From: an uncultured Gemmiger sp.
Lineage (GTDB): Bacteria; Bacillota; Clostridia; Oscillospirales; Ruminococcaceae
NCBI GenBank assembly: GCA_944386225.1
Contig: CALXAH010000006.1
Span: forward strand, 1-64,000
Length of the DNA stretch: 64,000 bases
Direction: 5' to 3'
The notes under the pieces were generated by a model. It saw only the letters and a list, made by a program, of their open reading frames with translations, searched no databases and had not been told where the DNA came from. Shown piece by piece: positions 1 through 6,003 of this stretch. Numbering within the stretch: the stretch's first letter is position 1; every line of letters starts with the position of its first letter. The position numbers and the translations under genes are program-made.

Positions 1-63
1 GCGGCAAACAAGTTTCTAAGAATCTACTATGGCACTGTTATGGCCTATTTCGAGAAGCCGTAG
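1..63 (+). CDS. C-terminal end of an unidentified protein (partial)
   Basis: An open frame enters from the left edge and stops at TAG 61-63; the last residues read YYGTVMAYFEKP. I do not recognise the family. It abuts the point where the MATE remnant on the other strand loses homology, so it may be the end of foreign DNA that truncated that gene. Twenty codons are too few to exclude a chance frame. Confidence 0.25.
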   Translation, partial: AANKFLRIYYGTVMAYFEKP

Positions 64-65
64 TT

Positions 66-179
66 TCATCTAACCGATGTTACTACCATCATTACAATGG
101 CAGGGAAGGTGTATCGCAGCAACCGGCCGTAGCCGAAGTGCTGCGCCAGGAAAAGATGCTGCTGATTCATAACATGCAT
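66..179 (-). pseudogene. N-terminal remnant of a MATE-family efflux transporter
   Basis: Reading leftward from ATG 179 (or 170) the frame gives a polar start and then FGYGRLLRYTFPAIVMMVV, which resembles the first helix of MATE drug/sodium antiporters. After TSV the frame meets TGA at 68-66, and the expected continuation of a MATE protein is absent in all frames. The start lies just after the original stop of the marR gene (183-185), and MarR followed by MATE is a common drug-efflux operon. I infer that a rearrangement at about position 66-75 removed the rest of the transporter. Family assignment rests on about 25 residues, so confidence is moderate. Confidence 0.5.
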
Positions 180-182
180 AGA

Positions 183-233
183 TCAATCAAACTTGTTTTC
201 GGATAAAACGGCCGGGGGCGCGTCGGAAAGGGC
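183..233 (-). pseudogene. Displaced 3' end of the marR gene, cut off by the IS
   Basis: This frame encodes ALSDAPPAVLSENKFD and stops at 185-183. It continues exactly in frame from the marR body at 1579-2023 once the IS and one copy of the 16-bp repeat are removed (445 + 35 nt = 160 codons including stop). It therefore shows the original C-terminus of the regulator, now separated from its gene by 1.3 kb. Confidence 0.85.
218..233 (+). repeat. Left copy of a 16-bp direct repeat flanking the IS (target duplication)
   Basis: GCGCGTCGGAAAGGGC occurs here and again at 1579-1594, exactly outside the element's TG...CA ends. Both copies are marR coding sequence, so this is a duplicated target rather than part of the IS. 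Confidence 0.85.
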
Positions 234-248
234 TGCACCTGTAAACTG

Positions 249-287
249 AAAGTAGACACTCACAAAAGTGTGGGTGTCTACTTTTTT
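249..287 (+). terminator. Terminator hairpin at the left end of the IS
   Basis: AAAGTAGACAC (249-259) pairs with GTGTCTACTTT (274-284), with an additional inner CAC/GTG pairing around an AAAA loop, followed by T residues. The left arm is also part of the terminal inverted repeat. It would stop outside transcription from entering the transposase genes, a known protective arrangement in IS elements. Confidence 0.75.
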
Positions 288-318
288 CGTGGTAAGATGA
301 AGAAAAAGAGGTAGAAAA

Positions 319-693
319 ATGGGAAAGAAAGGGACACCGCATCGAAAGTGGAGCAAAGAGGAAAAGCTGCGCTTCATACGTCTGCACTTGGACGAGCATA
401 TTTCAATCACGGAAATCGAGAGGAAATACGGAGTGGGGCATAGTCTGGTATCCGCTTGGGTGAAGCGGTATCTGGAAGATGGCGAGGAAGCACTGGAGCC
501 AAAGAACGGAAACCCGTATGCCGCGCTGCATACCAGTAAGTCACTCAGCGAAGTGGATCGGCTGCGGCTCATCATCGCTAAACAGGAAGTGGAGATCGCC
601 CGGTTAAAGAAAGGGTATTGGGTGGAAGGAGCTGGTGCAAGCAAGGAATACGTTACTGGCAAAGGAAAGACTACGAAGTCATCGAGGAACTGA
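319..693 (+). CDS. IS3-family transposase OrfA (HTH protein)
   Basis: This 124-residue protein begins MGKKGTPHRKWSKEEK after the SD-like GAGGTAGAAAA. Residues 10-60 form a helix-turn-helix of the IS3 OrfA type (ITEIERKYGVGHSLVSAWVKRY), and residues 80-105 are a leucine-zipper-like segment that usually mediates oligomerisation. The stop at 691-693 lies inside OrfB. The transposase is expected as an OrfAB fusion made by -1 frameshifting; an A AAG at 666-669 would join ...TGKGK to DYEVIEEL and is the likeliest slip site, though an A AAG at 606-609 is also possible. OrfA alone usually represses or modulates transposition. Confidence 0.9.
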   Translation: MGKKGTPHRKWSKEEKLRFIRLHLDEHISITEIERKYGVGHSLVSAWVKRYLEDGEEALEPKNGNPYAALHTSKSLSEVDRLRLIIAKQEVEIARLKKGYWVEGAGASKEYVTGKGKTTKSSRN

Positions 694-1541
694 GGATAAA
701 GTACCCGGTAGATTTTCTGTGTCGGCTCATGGGCGTAAACCGCTCCGGCTATTACAAGTGGCGGCAGAGAAAAGGAACGCCCAACCGCCATGAGCAGAAT
801 CGGATCGTGCTGACAGAGCTGTTAAGGACAGCCCACGAAAAACATCCCTCGCATGGATACCATCGCCTGGCGCTGGATGTGTTTTCAGAAACGGGATGGG
901 TCTTTTCTCACAACCTGGCTCACAAGTGCTGTAAGGCCGCGGGGATCCGCTCAAAAGCCAGAAAGCACCGCTATCAGCCTCCCGGTGAGGAAAGTGTCCT
1001 TTTTGCCAATGAGGTCAGAGGACGCTGGAACGCGACCCGGCCGCTCCAGCTTGTCGTTTCCGATATGACCATGTTCAAGGTTGGAAATACTTACTGGGAA
1101 TGGACTATCCTTCTGGACACCTTTAACAACGAGATCCTTGCGCACAGCGTTACATCTCAAGCGGGAAGCAACAAGCCTTACTATCACTGCCTTGAAGAAT
1201 TGAAGAAGCGGATGGACAAAAGAGAAGAGCAGACATCCCAGTTAGTCTTGCACACCGACCAGGGAGCTGTCTACTCTTCACAGGCTTTTTGCCAGGCCCA
1301 CCATGATTATAACATACTTCGCTCCATGTCGCGAGGGGGAACTCCCACAGATAACCCGATCATTGAGGCTCTTAACGGCTGGAGCAAGGAAGAACTCTAT
1401 CTTGACTTCGGTTTAGCTCATGCTGACAACATTCCTGCTCTCTTGGAAAACTACGTCCACTTCTTCAATCATGATCGACCTGCCGCCGCTTTGGGCTATA
1501 AAAGCCCCGTTCAGTACAGGTCTGAACGGGGCTTCCTCTAA
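618..1541 (+). CDS. IS3-family transposase OrfB (DDE integrase)
   Basis: OrfB overlaps OrfA in the -1 frame and has no convincing SD of its own before the TTG at 618, so the working protein is probably the OrfAB fusion. The rve-type catalytic core shows D149 (VVSDMT), D214 (LHTDQG) and E250 (IIEALNGW), the DDE triad. An HTH_21-like segment (residues 60-110) precedes it, and the C-terminus GYKSPVQYRS is typical of the family. The length of 307 codes fits IS3 OrfB. A hairpin (1502-1534) overlaps the last codons. Confidence 0.93.
   Translation: MGGRSWCKQGIRYWQRKDYEVIEELRIKYPVDFLCRLMGVNRSGYYKWRQRKGTPNRHEQNRIVLTELLRTAHEKHPSHGYHRLALDVFSETGWVFSHNLAHKCCKAAGIRSKARKHRYQPPGEESVLFANEVRGRWNATRPLQLVVSDMTMFKVGNTYWEWTILLDTFNNEILAHSVTSQAGSNKPYYHCLEELKKRMDKREEQTSQLVLHTDQGAVYSSQAFCQAHHDYNILRSMSRGGTPTDNPIIEALNGWSKEELYLDFGLAHADNIPALLENYVHFFNHDRPAAALGYKSPVQYRSERGFL
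1502..1534 (+). terminator. Hairpin overlapping the end of OrfB
   Basis: AAGCCCCGTTCAG pairs perfectly with CTGAACGGGGCTT across an 7-nt loop inside the last codons of orfB. The following sequence is only modestly T-rich, so it may act as a weak terminator or protect the mRNA 3' end. Confidence 0.45.
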
Positions 1542-2023
1542 ATTGCTTTTCTGTGTCTACTTTTGCTTGACAAGTGCAGCGCGTCGGAAAGGGCGTCCGC
1601 TTTCTTTTGAAGATCCAGCAGGAATGCGGCGCTCAGGGCAAAGTACTGCCGAACGTCTTCCCGCGGCCAGGCGGCAAAGATCTCGTCCTCCATGGCCAGA
1701 ACCTGCCCGACCGTCCGCTGCGCCAGTTCCTTTCCGGTCTCGGTCAGGCAAACCAGTTTGTTCTTTCCGCCCGCCGGTTCCAGGTATAGGATGCCTTCCT
1801 GTTCCAGCTTGCGGATTGCCGAGTTGGCCGTCTGTTTGCTCAACCCGGAAAAGCGGCATATATCCTTCAGCAAGCGGCTGCCGCCCTCTTCCAGCAGAGC
1901 GTACAGGATGGAGGACGTGCTGTCCGACAGGCCCAGTTTCCGGTTGATTTCATGATAGACCATGCTGGTTTCCCCCAACAGATAGTTGAAGCGTTTGAGT
2001 TCCTGCGGAACGGTATGGCTCAT
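1538..2023 (-). CDS. MarR-family transcriptional regulator with an IS-altered C-terminus
   Basis: The 161-residue product is a winged-helix MarR regulator: an N-terminal dimer helix, then an HTH around residues 55-80 (DICRFSGLSKQTANSAIRKLEQEG) and a wing (residues 81-100). The IS entered near the end of the gene, so the last about 11 native residues are replaced by 13 IS-encoded ones (HLSSKSRHRKAI). The DNA-binding core is intact, but the final dimerisation helix end is changed, so function may be retained. SD-like GTGAGG precedes ATG 2023. A perfect inverted repeat overlaps its promoter (2042-2092), indicating autorepression. The original downstream partner was probably a MATE pump. Confidence 0.88.
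   Translation of the reverse strand: MSHTVPQELKRFNYLLGETSMVYHEINRKLGLSDSTSSILYALLEEGGSRLLKDICRFSGLSKQTANSAIRKLEQEGILYLEPAGGKNKLVCLTETGKELAQRTVGQVLAMEDEIFAAWPREDVRQYFALSAAFLLDLQKKADALSDALHLSSKSRHRKAI
1579..1594 (+). repeat. Right copy of the 16-bp direct repeat flanking the IS
   Basis: This is the second GCGCGTCGGAAAGGGC copy, lying directly after the right IS end (TGCA at 1575-1578). It is in frame as marR codons on the minus strand. Confidence 0.85.
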
Positions 2024-2041
2024 AAAAACCTCACAACAAAA

Positions 2042-2087
2042 AATGGTATGATTTCGTACAAGGAGTATAGTACGAAATCATACCATT
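2042..2087 (-). promoter_or_regulatory. MarR operator: perfect 18-bp inverted repeat around the -10 box
   Basis: AATGGTATGATTTCGTAC (2042-2059) and its exact complement (2070-2087) are separated by 10 bp. The 10-bp centre holds the -10 hexamer, and one arm fills the promoter spacer. Binding would directly block RNA polymerase. Confidence 0.8.
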
Positions 2088-2092
2088 GTCAA
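2064..2092 (-). promoter_or_regulatory. Promoter of marR
   Basis: On the minus strand TTGACA (2092-2087), a 17-bp spacer and TATACT (2069-2064) form a near-consensus sigma-A promoter about 40 bp before the marR ATG. Confidence 0.85.
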
Positions 2093-2103
2093 GCCCTGTC
2101 ATA

Positions 2104-2134
2104 GCGGAATGCCGGCAGCCTGCCGGTATTCCGC
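2104..2134 (-). terminator. Hairpin after the antiporter gene
   Basis: GCGGAATGCCGGCAG pairs with CTGCCGGTATTCCGC (one mismatch). It lies 10 bases past the antiporter stop but lacks a T tract, so termination is uncertain. Confidence 0.4.
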
Positions 2135-2143
2135 CGAATCCGC

Positions 2144-3331
2144 TTATACGGTAAAGCCCTCATCCCGGCGCAGCAGCCGTTTGTAGGTGTGGTCGATGAC
2201 CAGGGCTCCCAGCGGCGCGGTAAGCAGAATTGCCAGCACTGCTCCGGCAAGAACCATCGGCCCGCAGGCAAGTCCCATGGCCAGGGGCAGCGGTCCGATT
2301 GCCGCCTGCACCGTGGCCTTGGGACAGTAGGCGATGGCACAGAACAGCCGTTCCTTTCCGGTCAGCCGGGTACCTGCCACACACAGGGCAACACCCAGCA
2401 TCCGCACCGCCAGTGCCCCCACAATCACCACCAGCATGGCCGGGCCCGCCTTGAGCAGATAGGCCGGATCCACCGCCGCGCCTACCAGCACGAACAGCAG
2501 CACCTCCGCCGCTACCCACAGCTTGCCGAATTTGCTGCTCAGCCGTCCGGCCACCAGCCCGTAATTGGCCTGCAGCGAGGCGCCCATAGCCATCACCGCC
2601 AGCAGACCGGAAAAGCCAACCGGCCCGGTAAAGGCATCCTCAGCGCTCACCAGCAGAAAGGCGGCGCTCAGCAGAATCAGAACCTTGGCGCTGTCCCGCA
2701 GATGAATCCGCCGGAACAGCCGGTTCAGTGCCAGACCGCACACAGCGCCCACGGCTACCCCAAACAGGATGGAGGTAGGGATGCGGGCCAGCTGCACCGG
2801 CGAAAAACCGCCGCCCTGGGCCAGCCCGGCAAAGGCGGTAAACAGCACAATCACAAATACGTCATCCACCGAAGCGCCCGCCATGATCATCTGCGGAATC
2901 GCCCGCGTTTTGCCCCAGCCTTCTTCCATGAGACGCAGCATCCGGGGCACGATCACCGCCGGGGATACCGCCGCCAGGGTGCTGCCCAGAATGGCCGCCT
3001 CCAGGCGGGTACAGCCCAGCAGCGGCGGGGCCAGAAGCAGAATGCCGCCAATCTCGCACACAGCGGGCAGAAAGCACAGCAGCACCGCCGGGCGTCCCGC
3101 CCGTTTCAGATCCTGCACCGACAGGTTCAGCCCGGCCCGCAGCAGGATAATCACCAGGGCGATCTCCCGCAGAGAAGCCGAAATATCCAGCAGCGACGCG
3201 TCGATAGCTCCCAGCCGGGCCAGCAGGATGCCGGTCAGCAGCATACCCAGCAGACTGGGAAGCCCCAGCTTCTGCATCAGCCCGCCCAGCGCCAGGCCCA
3301 GCAGAAAGATCCACGCCAAACTCAACAACAT
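2144..3331 (-). CDS. Cation:proton antiporter, CPA family (NhaP/KefB-like)
   Basis: The start is ATG 3331 (MLLSLAWIFLLG), which has GGAGG eight bases upstream; a longer frame to 3412 lacks an SD. The 395-residue protein is almost entirely hydrophobic, with about 12 predicted helices. It contains the CPA1 features GMLLTGILLARLG, a helix with LRAGLNLS, and GASVDDVFVIV near residue 155, where paired acidic residues normally bind the cation. It should exchange Na+ or K+ for protons at the cytoplasmic membrane. It has its own promoter (3486-3514) and a terminator-like leader hairpin, which suggests conditional expression. The ion is not predictable from sequence alone. Confidence 0.85.
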   Translation of the reverse strand: MLLSLAWIFLLGLALGGLMQKLGLPSLLGMLLTGILLARLGAIDASLLDISASLREIALVIILLRAGLNLSVQDLKRAGRPAVLLCFLPAVCEIGGILLLAPPLLGCTRLEAAILGSTLAAVSPAVIVPRMLRLMEEGWGKTRAIPQMIMAGASVDDVFVIVLFTAFAGLAQGGGFSPVQLARIPTSILFGVAVGAVCGLALNRLFRRIHLRDSAKVLILLSAAFLLVSAEDAFTGPVGFSGLLAVMAMGASLQANYGLVAGRLSSKFGKLWVAAEVLLFVLVGAAVDPAYLLKAGPAMLVVIVGALAVRMLGVALCVAGTRLTGKERLFCAIAYCPKATVQAAIGPLPLAMGLACGPMVLAGAVLAILLTAPLGALVIDHTYKRLLRRDEGFTV

Positions 3332-3371
3332 ACAACATTCCTCCACCATGTTTGGACTCGCCCCGCAAAAC

Positions 3372-3416
3372 AAAAAGCTGATGGCTTCTGCGCGCAAGGC
3401 GGCAGAAGTCATCAGC
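3372..3416 (-). terminator. Intrinsic terminator in the antiporter leader (possible attenuator)
   Basis: AGCTGATGACTTCTGC and GCAGAAGCCATCAGCT form a 16-bp stem with one mismatch around a GC-rich loop and are followed by TTTTTGTTTT. It lies between the antiporter promoter and its SD, so it would attenuate that gene. It could also serve as the terminator of the upstream decarboxylase operon. Confidence 0.75.
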
Positions 3417-3485
3417 TCAAAAACTTTGGGCGGTTTGCACCAGCCACAGGCCGGGCGGGGGAGAACTTCATTCCCACTGGGAATC

Positions 3486-3514
3486 AGTATACCCTATTCC
3501 GGCCCGGATTGCAA
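3486..3514 (-). promoter_or_regulatory. Promoter of the antiporter gene
   Basis: TTGCAA (3514-3509), 17 bp and TATACT (3491-3486) on the minus strand. A short palindrome, ATTCCCACTGGGAAT (3470-3484), spans the predicted transcription start near 3479 and could be an operator. Confidence 0.75.
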
Positions 3515-3518
3515 GCTT

Positions 3519-3644
3519 TTAGCCGTGGAAAACCCGGTTGAGCAGGGCGATGCAGCCGGCCAGCAGCAGCATCACGATCAGGATGCCCAGCATCCCCTTG
3601 CCCAGATAGAGCAGGCTTTCCAGAAACAGCGCGGTATTCAGCAT
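3519..3644 (-). CDS. 41-residue single-helix membrane protein, probable small OadG-like gamma subunit
   Basis: A short frame starts ATG 3644 after GAAAGGAGAGGTGTATC (a strong SD) and stops TAA 3521-3519. It begins MLNTALFLESLLYLGKGM and contains one membrane helix (GILIVMLLLAGCIALLN). It starts 19 bases after the stop of the decarboxylase beta subunit, where oadG-type genes sit. OadG proteins have one N-terminal helix followed by a soluble tail; here the tail is essentially absent. The role as anchor or assembly factor for the sodium pump is inferred from position and shape, not from sequence identity. Confidence 0.72.
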   Translation of the reverse strand: MLNTALFLESLLYLGKGMLGILIVMLLLAGCIALLNRVFHG

Positions 3645-3663
3645 GATACACCTCTCCTTTCGA

Positions 3664-4776
3664 TCAGCGGGCAATCAGGTTGAGCAGCAGGCCGCCGGCA
3701 ATCACCGAGGCGATCTGGCCGCCCACGTTCACACCGGCCGCATGCATCAGCAGGAAGTTCTGGGGATCTTCCTTCAGCCCCATCTTATGCACTACGCGGC
3801 TGGACATGGGGAAGGCGGAAATGCCGCAGGCGCCGATCATGGGGTTGACCTTGGTGCGGGCAAAGATGTTGATGATCTTGGCGCAGATAACACCACCGGC
3901 GGTGTCGAACACAAAAGCCAGCAGGCCCAGGGCCAGGATCAGCAGGGTGTCCGGCGACAGGAACTGTTCGGCCTGCATCCGGCTGGCAATGGTGATGCCC
4001 AGGAAGATGGTGATCAGGTTGGCCAGTACGTTCTGGGCGGTCTCGGACAGGCTGTTCAGCACGCCGCATTCACGCAGCAGGTTGCCGAACATCAGGAAAC
4101 CTACCAGCGCCACGCTGCGGGGCACGATCAGGCCGGCCACGATGGTTACCAGGATGGGGAACAGGATACGGGTGGTGCGGCTCACATTGGCGGGCTGATA
4201 GGGCATGCGGATCAGCCGCTCTTTCTTGGTGGTCAGCGCGCGGATTACCACCGGCTGCACCAGCGGTACCAGGGCCATGTAGCTGTAGGCCGCTACCATG
4301 ATGGCGCCGGTGTAGTTGGAGCCGTACCACTGGGATACGAAGATGGCGGTGGGGCCGTCGGCGGCGCCGATGATGCCGATGCTGGCCGCGTCCTGCAGGT
4401 CAAAGCCGAACAGGCAGGCCAGGCTCAGGGTCAGGAAGATGCCCAGCTGCGCCGCGCCGCCGAATACCAGCAGCTTGGGGTTCTGCAGCAGAGGCCCGAA
4501 ATCGATCATCGCGCCGATGCCGATGAACAGCAGCAGGGGGAACAGCTCGTTGGCGATGCCGGCGTTGTACAGCACGTCCAGCACGCCTTCCTCCGTGCCC
4601 TGGGTCACCGCGCCGGACATGGGCAGGTTCACCAGGATGGCACCGAAGCCCATGGGCAGCAGCAGGCTGGGCTCCATATCCTTTTTGATGGCCAGGTAGA
4701 TCAGCAGGCCGCCGATCACCCACATGACCACCATCTTCCAGTCCAGCAGAAGAATATTTTCGTACAGGTATTCCAT
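3664..4776 (-). CDS. Sodium ion-translocating decarboxylase, beta subunit (OadB/GcdB/MmdB family)
   Basis: ATG 4776 has AGGAGTGGATCG before it; the longer frame adds an unsupported leader. The 370-residue protein is polytopic. It carries the family's conserved GIIGAADGPTAIF with the sodium/proton-coupling aspartate near D140, plus IGACGISAFPMSSRV and NFLLMHAAGVNVGGQ near the C-terminus. It decarboxylates carboxybiotin and exports Na+. No carboxyltransferase (alpha) or biotin carrier gene is beside it, so it must work with subunits encoded elsewhere. A second, divergent copy lies at 15959-17152. The adjacent 41-residue gene is probably its gamma partner. Confidence 0.92.
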   Translation of the reverse strand: MEYLYENILLLDWKMVVMWVIGGLLIYLAIKKDMEPSLLLPMGFGAILVNLPMSGAVTQGTEEGVLDVLYNAGIANELFPLLLFIGIGAMIDFGPLLQNPKLLVFGGAAQLGIFLTLSLACLFGFDLQDAASIGIIGAADGPTAIFVSQWYGSNYTGAIMVAAYSYMALVPLVQPVVIRALTTKKERLIRMPYQPANVSRTTRILFPILVTIVAGLIVPRSVALVGFLMFGNLLRECGVLNSLSETAQNVLANLITIFLGITIASRMQAEQFLSPDTLLILALGLLAFVFDTAGGVICAKIINIFARTKVNPMIGACGISAFPMSSRVVHKMGLKEDPQNFLLMHAAGVNVGGQIASVIAGGLLLNLIAR

Positions 4777-4821
4777 TCGATCCACTCCTTTGTTCTGAAC
4801 AGAAGCCGGTGTTCGCGGCAA

Positions 4822-4868
4822 CAAAAAAGACTTTTACCACCGATAGCCGTATCCGGTGGTAAAAGTCT
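4822..4868 (-). terminator. Terminator hairpin at the predicted 5' end of the decarboxylase transcript
   Basis: AGACTTTTACCACCG (4868-4854 on the minus strand) pairs perfectly over 15 bp with CGGTGGTAAAAGTCT and is followed by TTTTTT. It begins about where transcription from the TATAAT at 4879-4874 would start, so nearly the whole leader is a terminator; this implies attenuation. Confidence 0.8.
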
Positions 4869-4873
4869 GGCCA

Positions 4874-4882
4874 ATTATAGCA
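4874..4882 (-). promoter_or_regulatory. Extended -10 promoter of the decarboxylase beta operon
   Basis: The minus strand reads TGCTATAAT (TATAAT at 4879-4874) with no clear -35 box, the usual form of an extended -10 promoter. Confidence 0.6.
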
Positions 4883-5023
4883 GAAGCGGGGCCCGAAAGC
4901 CCGGTATGACGCAAACAGCTGCGGCCTGCCTGCTGGCGGGACGCCGGCTACTCCCTTTTACAAAAGCAGAGTACCATGTTTTTGACGGAAATGTCAAGAG
5001 GTTTATGCGTAAAGTACGGAAAT

Positions 5024-5740
5024 TTACACAGTACCGGGCGCGGTCAGGTCAACCGGAACGGTATAGGATACATCCAGCCGGTCCGGCTGCACCCGGCAGC
5101 CCAGCGCCAGTACCTGTACGCCCGTCGCCTGCGCCCGGCCCAGCGCTGTGCCGAAGGCGGGATGCGTATCCCAGTTGGGGGTGAAGCGGCGCATCTGTTC
5201 CATCTGAAGAATGAACAAAACCGCGCACTCGTATCCCTGCGCCTGCAATTCGGTCAGTTCCCGCACATGCTTTTCACCCCGCAGGGTGGGCGCGTCGGGA
5301 AACCGTGCCAGGCCGTCCTGTTCCAGGGTGCAGCCTTTGACCTCCACCAGCACCGGCTGACCGCCGGGCCGTCGGGCAAAAAAATCGAACCGGCTGCCGC
5401 CCAGCCGATATTCCGGCCGCAGTTCTTCCAGGGAGCCCAGTCCGCCGCCGGCCAGCCATTCTCCGGCAACGGCGTTGGGGGCGGCGGAGTCCAGATTCAC
5501 CAGCAGCGGCGTCTGGCCTGGCCGGATTTTTTCCACAGCGATCAGGTCATAGCGGGTTTTGCGGGCGGTATCGGGGCCGGCGTCCTGCAGCCAGGCGCGG
5601 CAGCCCGGTAGCAGCAGTTCCGCACACCGGCCGGTGTTCTTTACATGCACCGGTTCCGGCCCGTTTCCCAGGTCGGCCAGCGCCACAAACCGGTTCAAAC
5701 GATGGCAAAACCGGGCTTGTACAATGTTGCGGTATAGCAC
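5024..5740 (-). CDS. sfsA: DNA/RNA nuclease SfsA family protein
   Basis: The start is GTG 5740, eight bases after AGGAGG; the longer upstream frame has no SD. The 238-residue length matches SfsA (234 in E. coli). The N-terminal OB-fold-like part carries VHVKNTGRCAELLLPG, a family hallmark. The C-terminal half has a PD-(D/E)XK-like core (RFDFF near residue 125, then VLVEVKGCTLE), consistent with nuclease activity. The biological role is poorly defined; sfsA was first named for stimulation of maltose fermentation in E. coli. It is monocistronic and divergent from the lectin gene. Confidence 0.9.
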   Translation of the reverse strand: MLYRNIVQARFCHRLNRFVALADLGNGPEPVHVKNTGRCAELLLPGCRAWLQDAGPDTARKTRYDLIAVEKIRPGQTPLLVNLDSAAPNAVAGEWLAGGGLGSLEELRPEYRLGGSRFDFFARRPGGQPVLVEVKGCTLEQDGLARFPDAPTLRGEKHVRELTELQAQGYECAVLFILQMEQMRRFTPNWDTHPAFGTALGRAQATGVQVLALGCRVQPDRLDVSYTVPVDLTAPGTV

Positions 5741-5833
5741 AAAAAAGCCCTCCTTTTGTAGGCGTTTCGGTACAAAAATGCTGCGCGAAAGGGCGCACAG
5801 TCTGGTAAAACGGCGCTTTTTCTGCCGTTTTGC

Positions 5834-5861
5834 TTGACGCAAAATGCAGAAATGGTATAAT
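5834..5861 (+). promoter_or_regulatory. Promoter of the lectin gene
   Basis: TTGACG (5834-5839), a 16-bp spacer and an extended TGGTATAAT (TATAAT 5856-5861). The leader to ATG 6004 is about 135 nt, with no structure I recognise. Confidence 0.75.
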
Positions 5862-6003
5862 CGGAACATAGGCCCGCCCCTCTCAAAGCGCGCCATACAG
5901 CCGTTTTTCAGTGGCCGGGCCTTCTGTGGACCCCGTATTCTGTTCCCGGATCGCCGGGAACCGCATCTATGCTGTATGCTTTGCTTATAAGGAGAGAGGA
6001 ACA

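Larger units (their letters stand above)
234..1578 (+). mobile_element. IS3-family insertion sequence, 1345 bp, apparently complete
   Basis: The element begins TGCACCTGTAAACTG and ends CTTGACAAGTGCA, giving the TG...CA ends usual for IS3. The terminal 26 bp of each end match as inverted repeats at 21 positions (234-259 against 1553-1578). Inside are two overlapping frames, an HTH OrfA (319-693) and a DDE OrfB (618-1541) in the -1 frame. No internal stop or deletion is visible, so it may be active. It sits near the 3' end of a marR gene and has 16-bp flanking direct repeats, much longer than the 3-5 bp known for the family. Confidence 0.93.

Noticed and set aside
3..206. Plus-strand open frame of about 67 codons at the left edge
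   Set aside because: It overlaps the marR tail and the MATE remnant on the other strand, both of which match known families better.
3376..3416. CUGAUGA in the antiporter leader, the core sequence of a hammerhead ribozyme
   Set aside because: The same bases are fully paired in a long terminator stem, and the second core element (GAAA with a cleavage NUH in the right helix layout) is absent.
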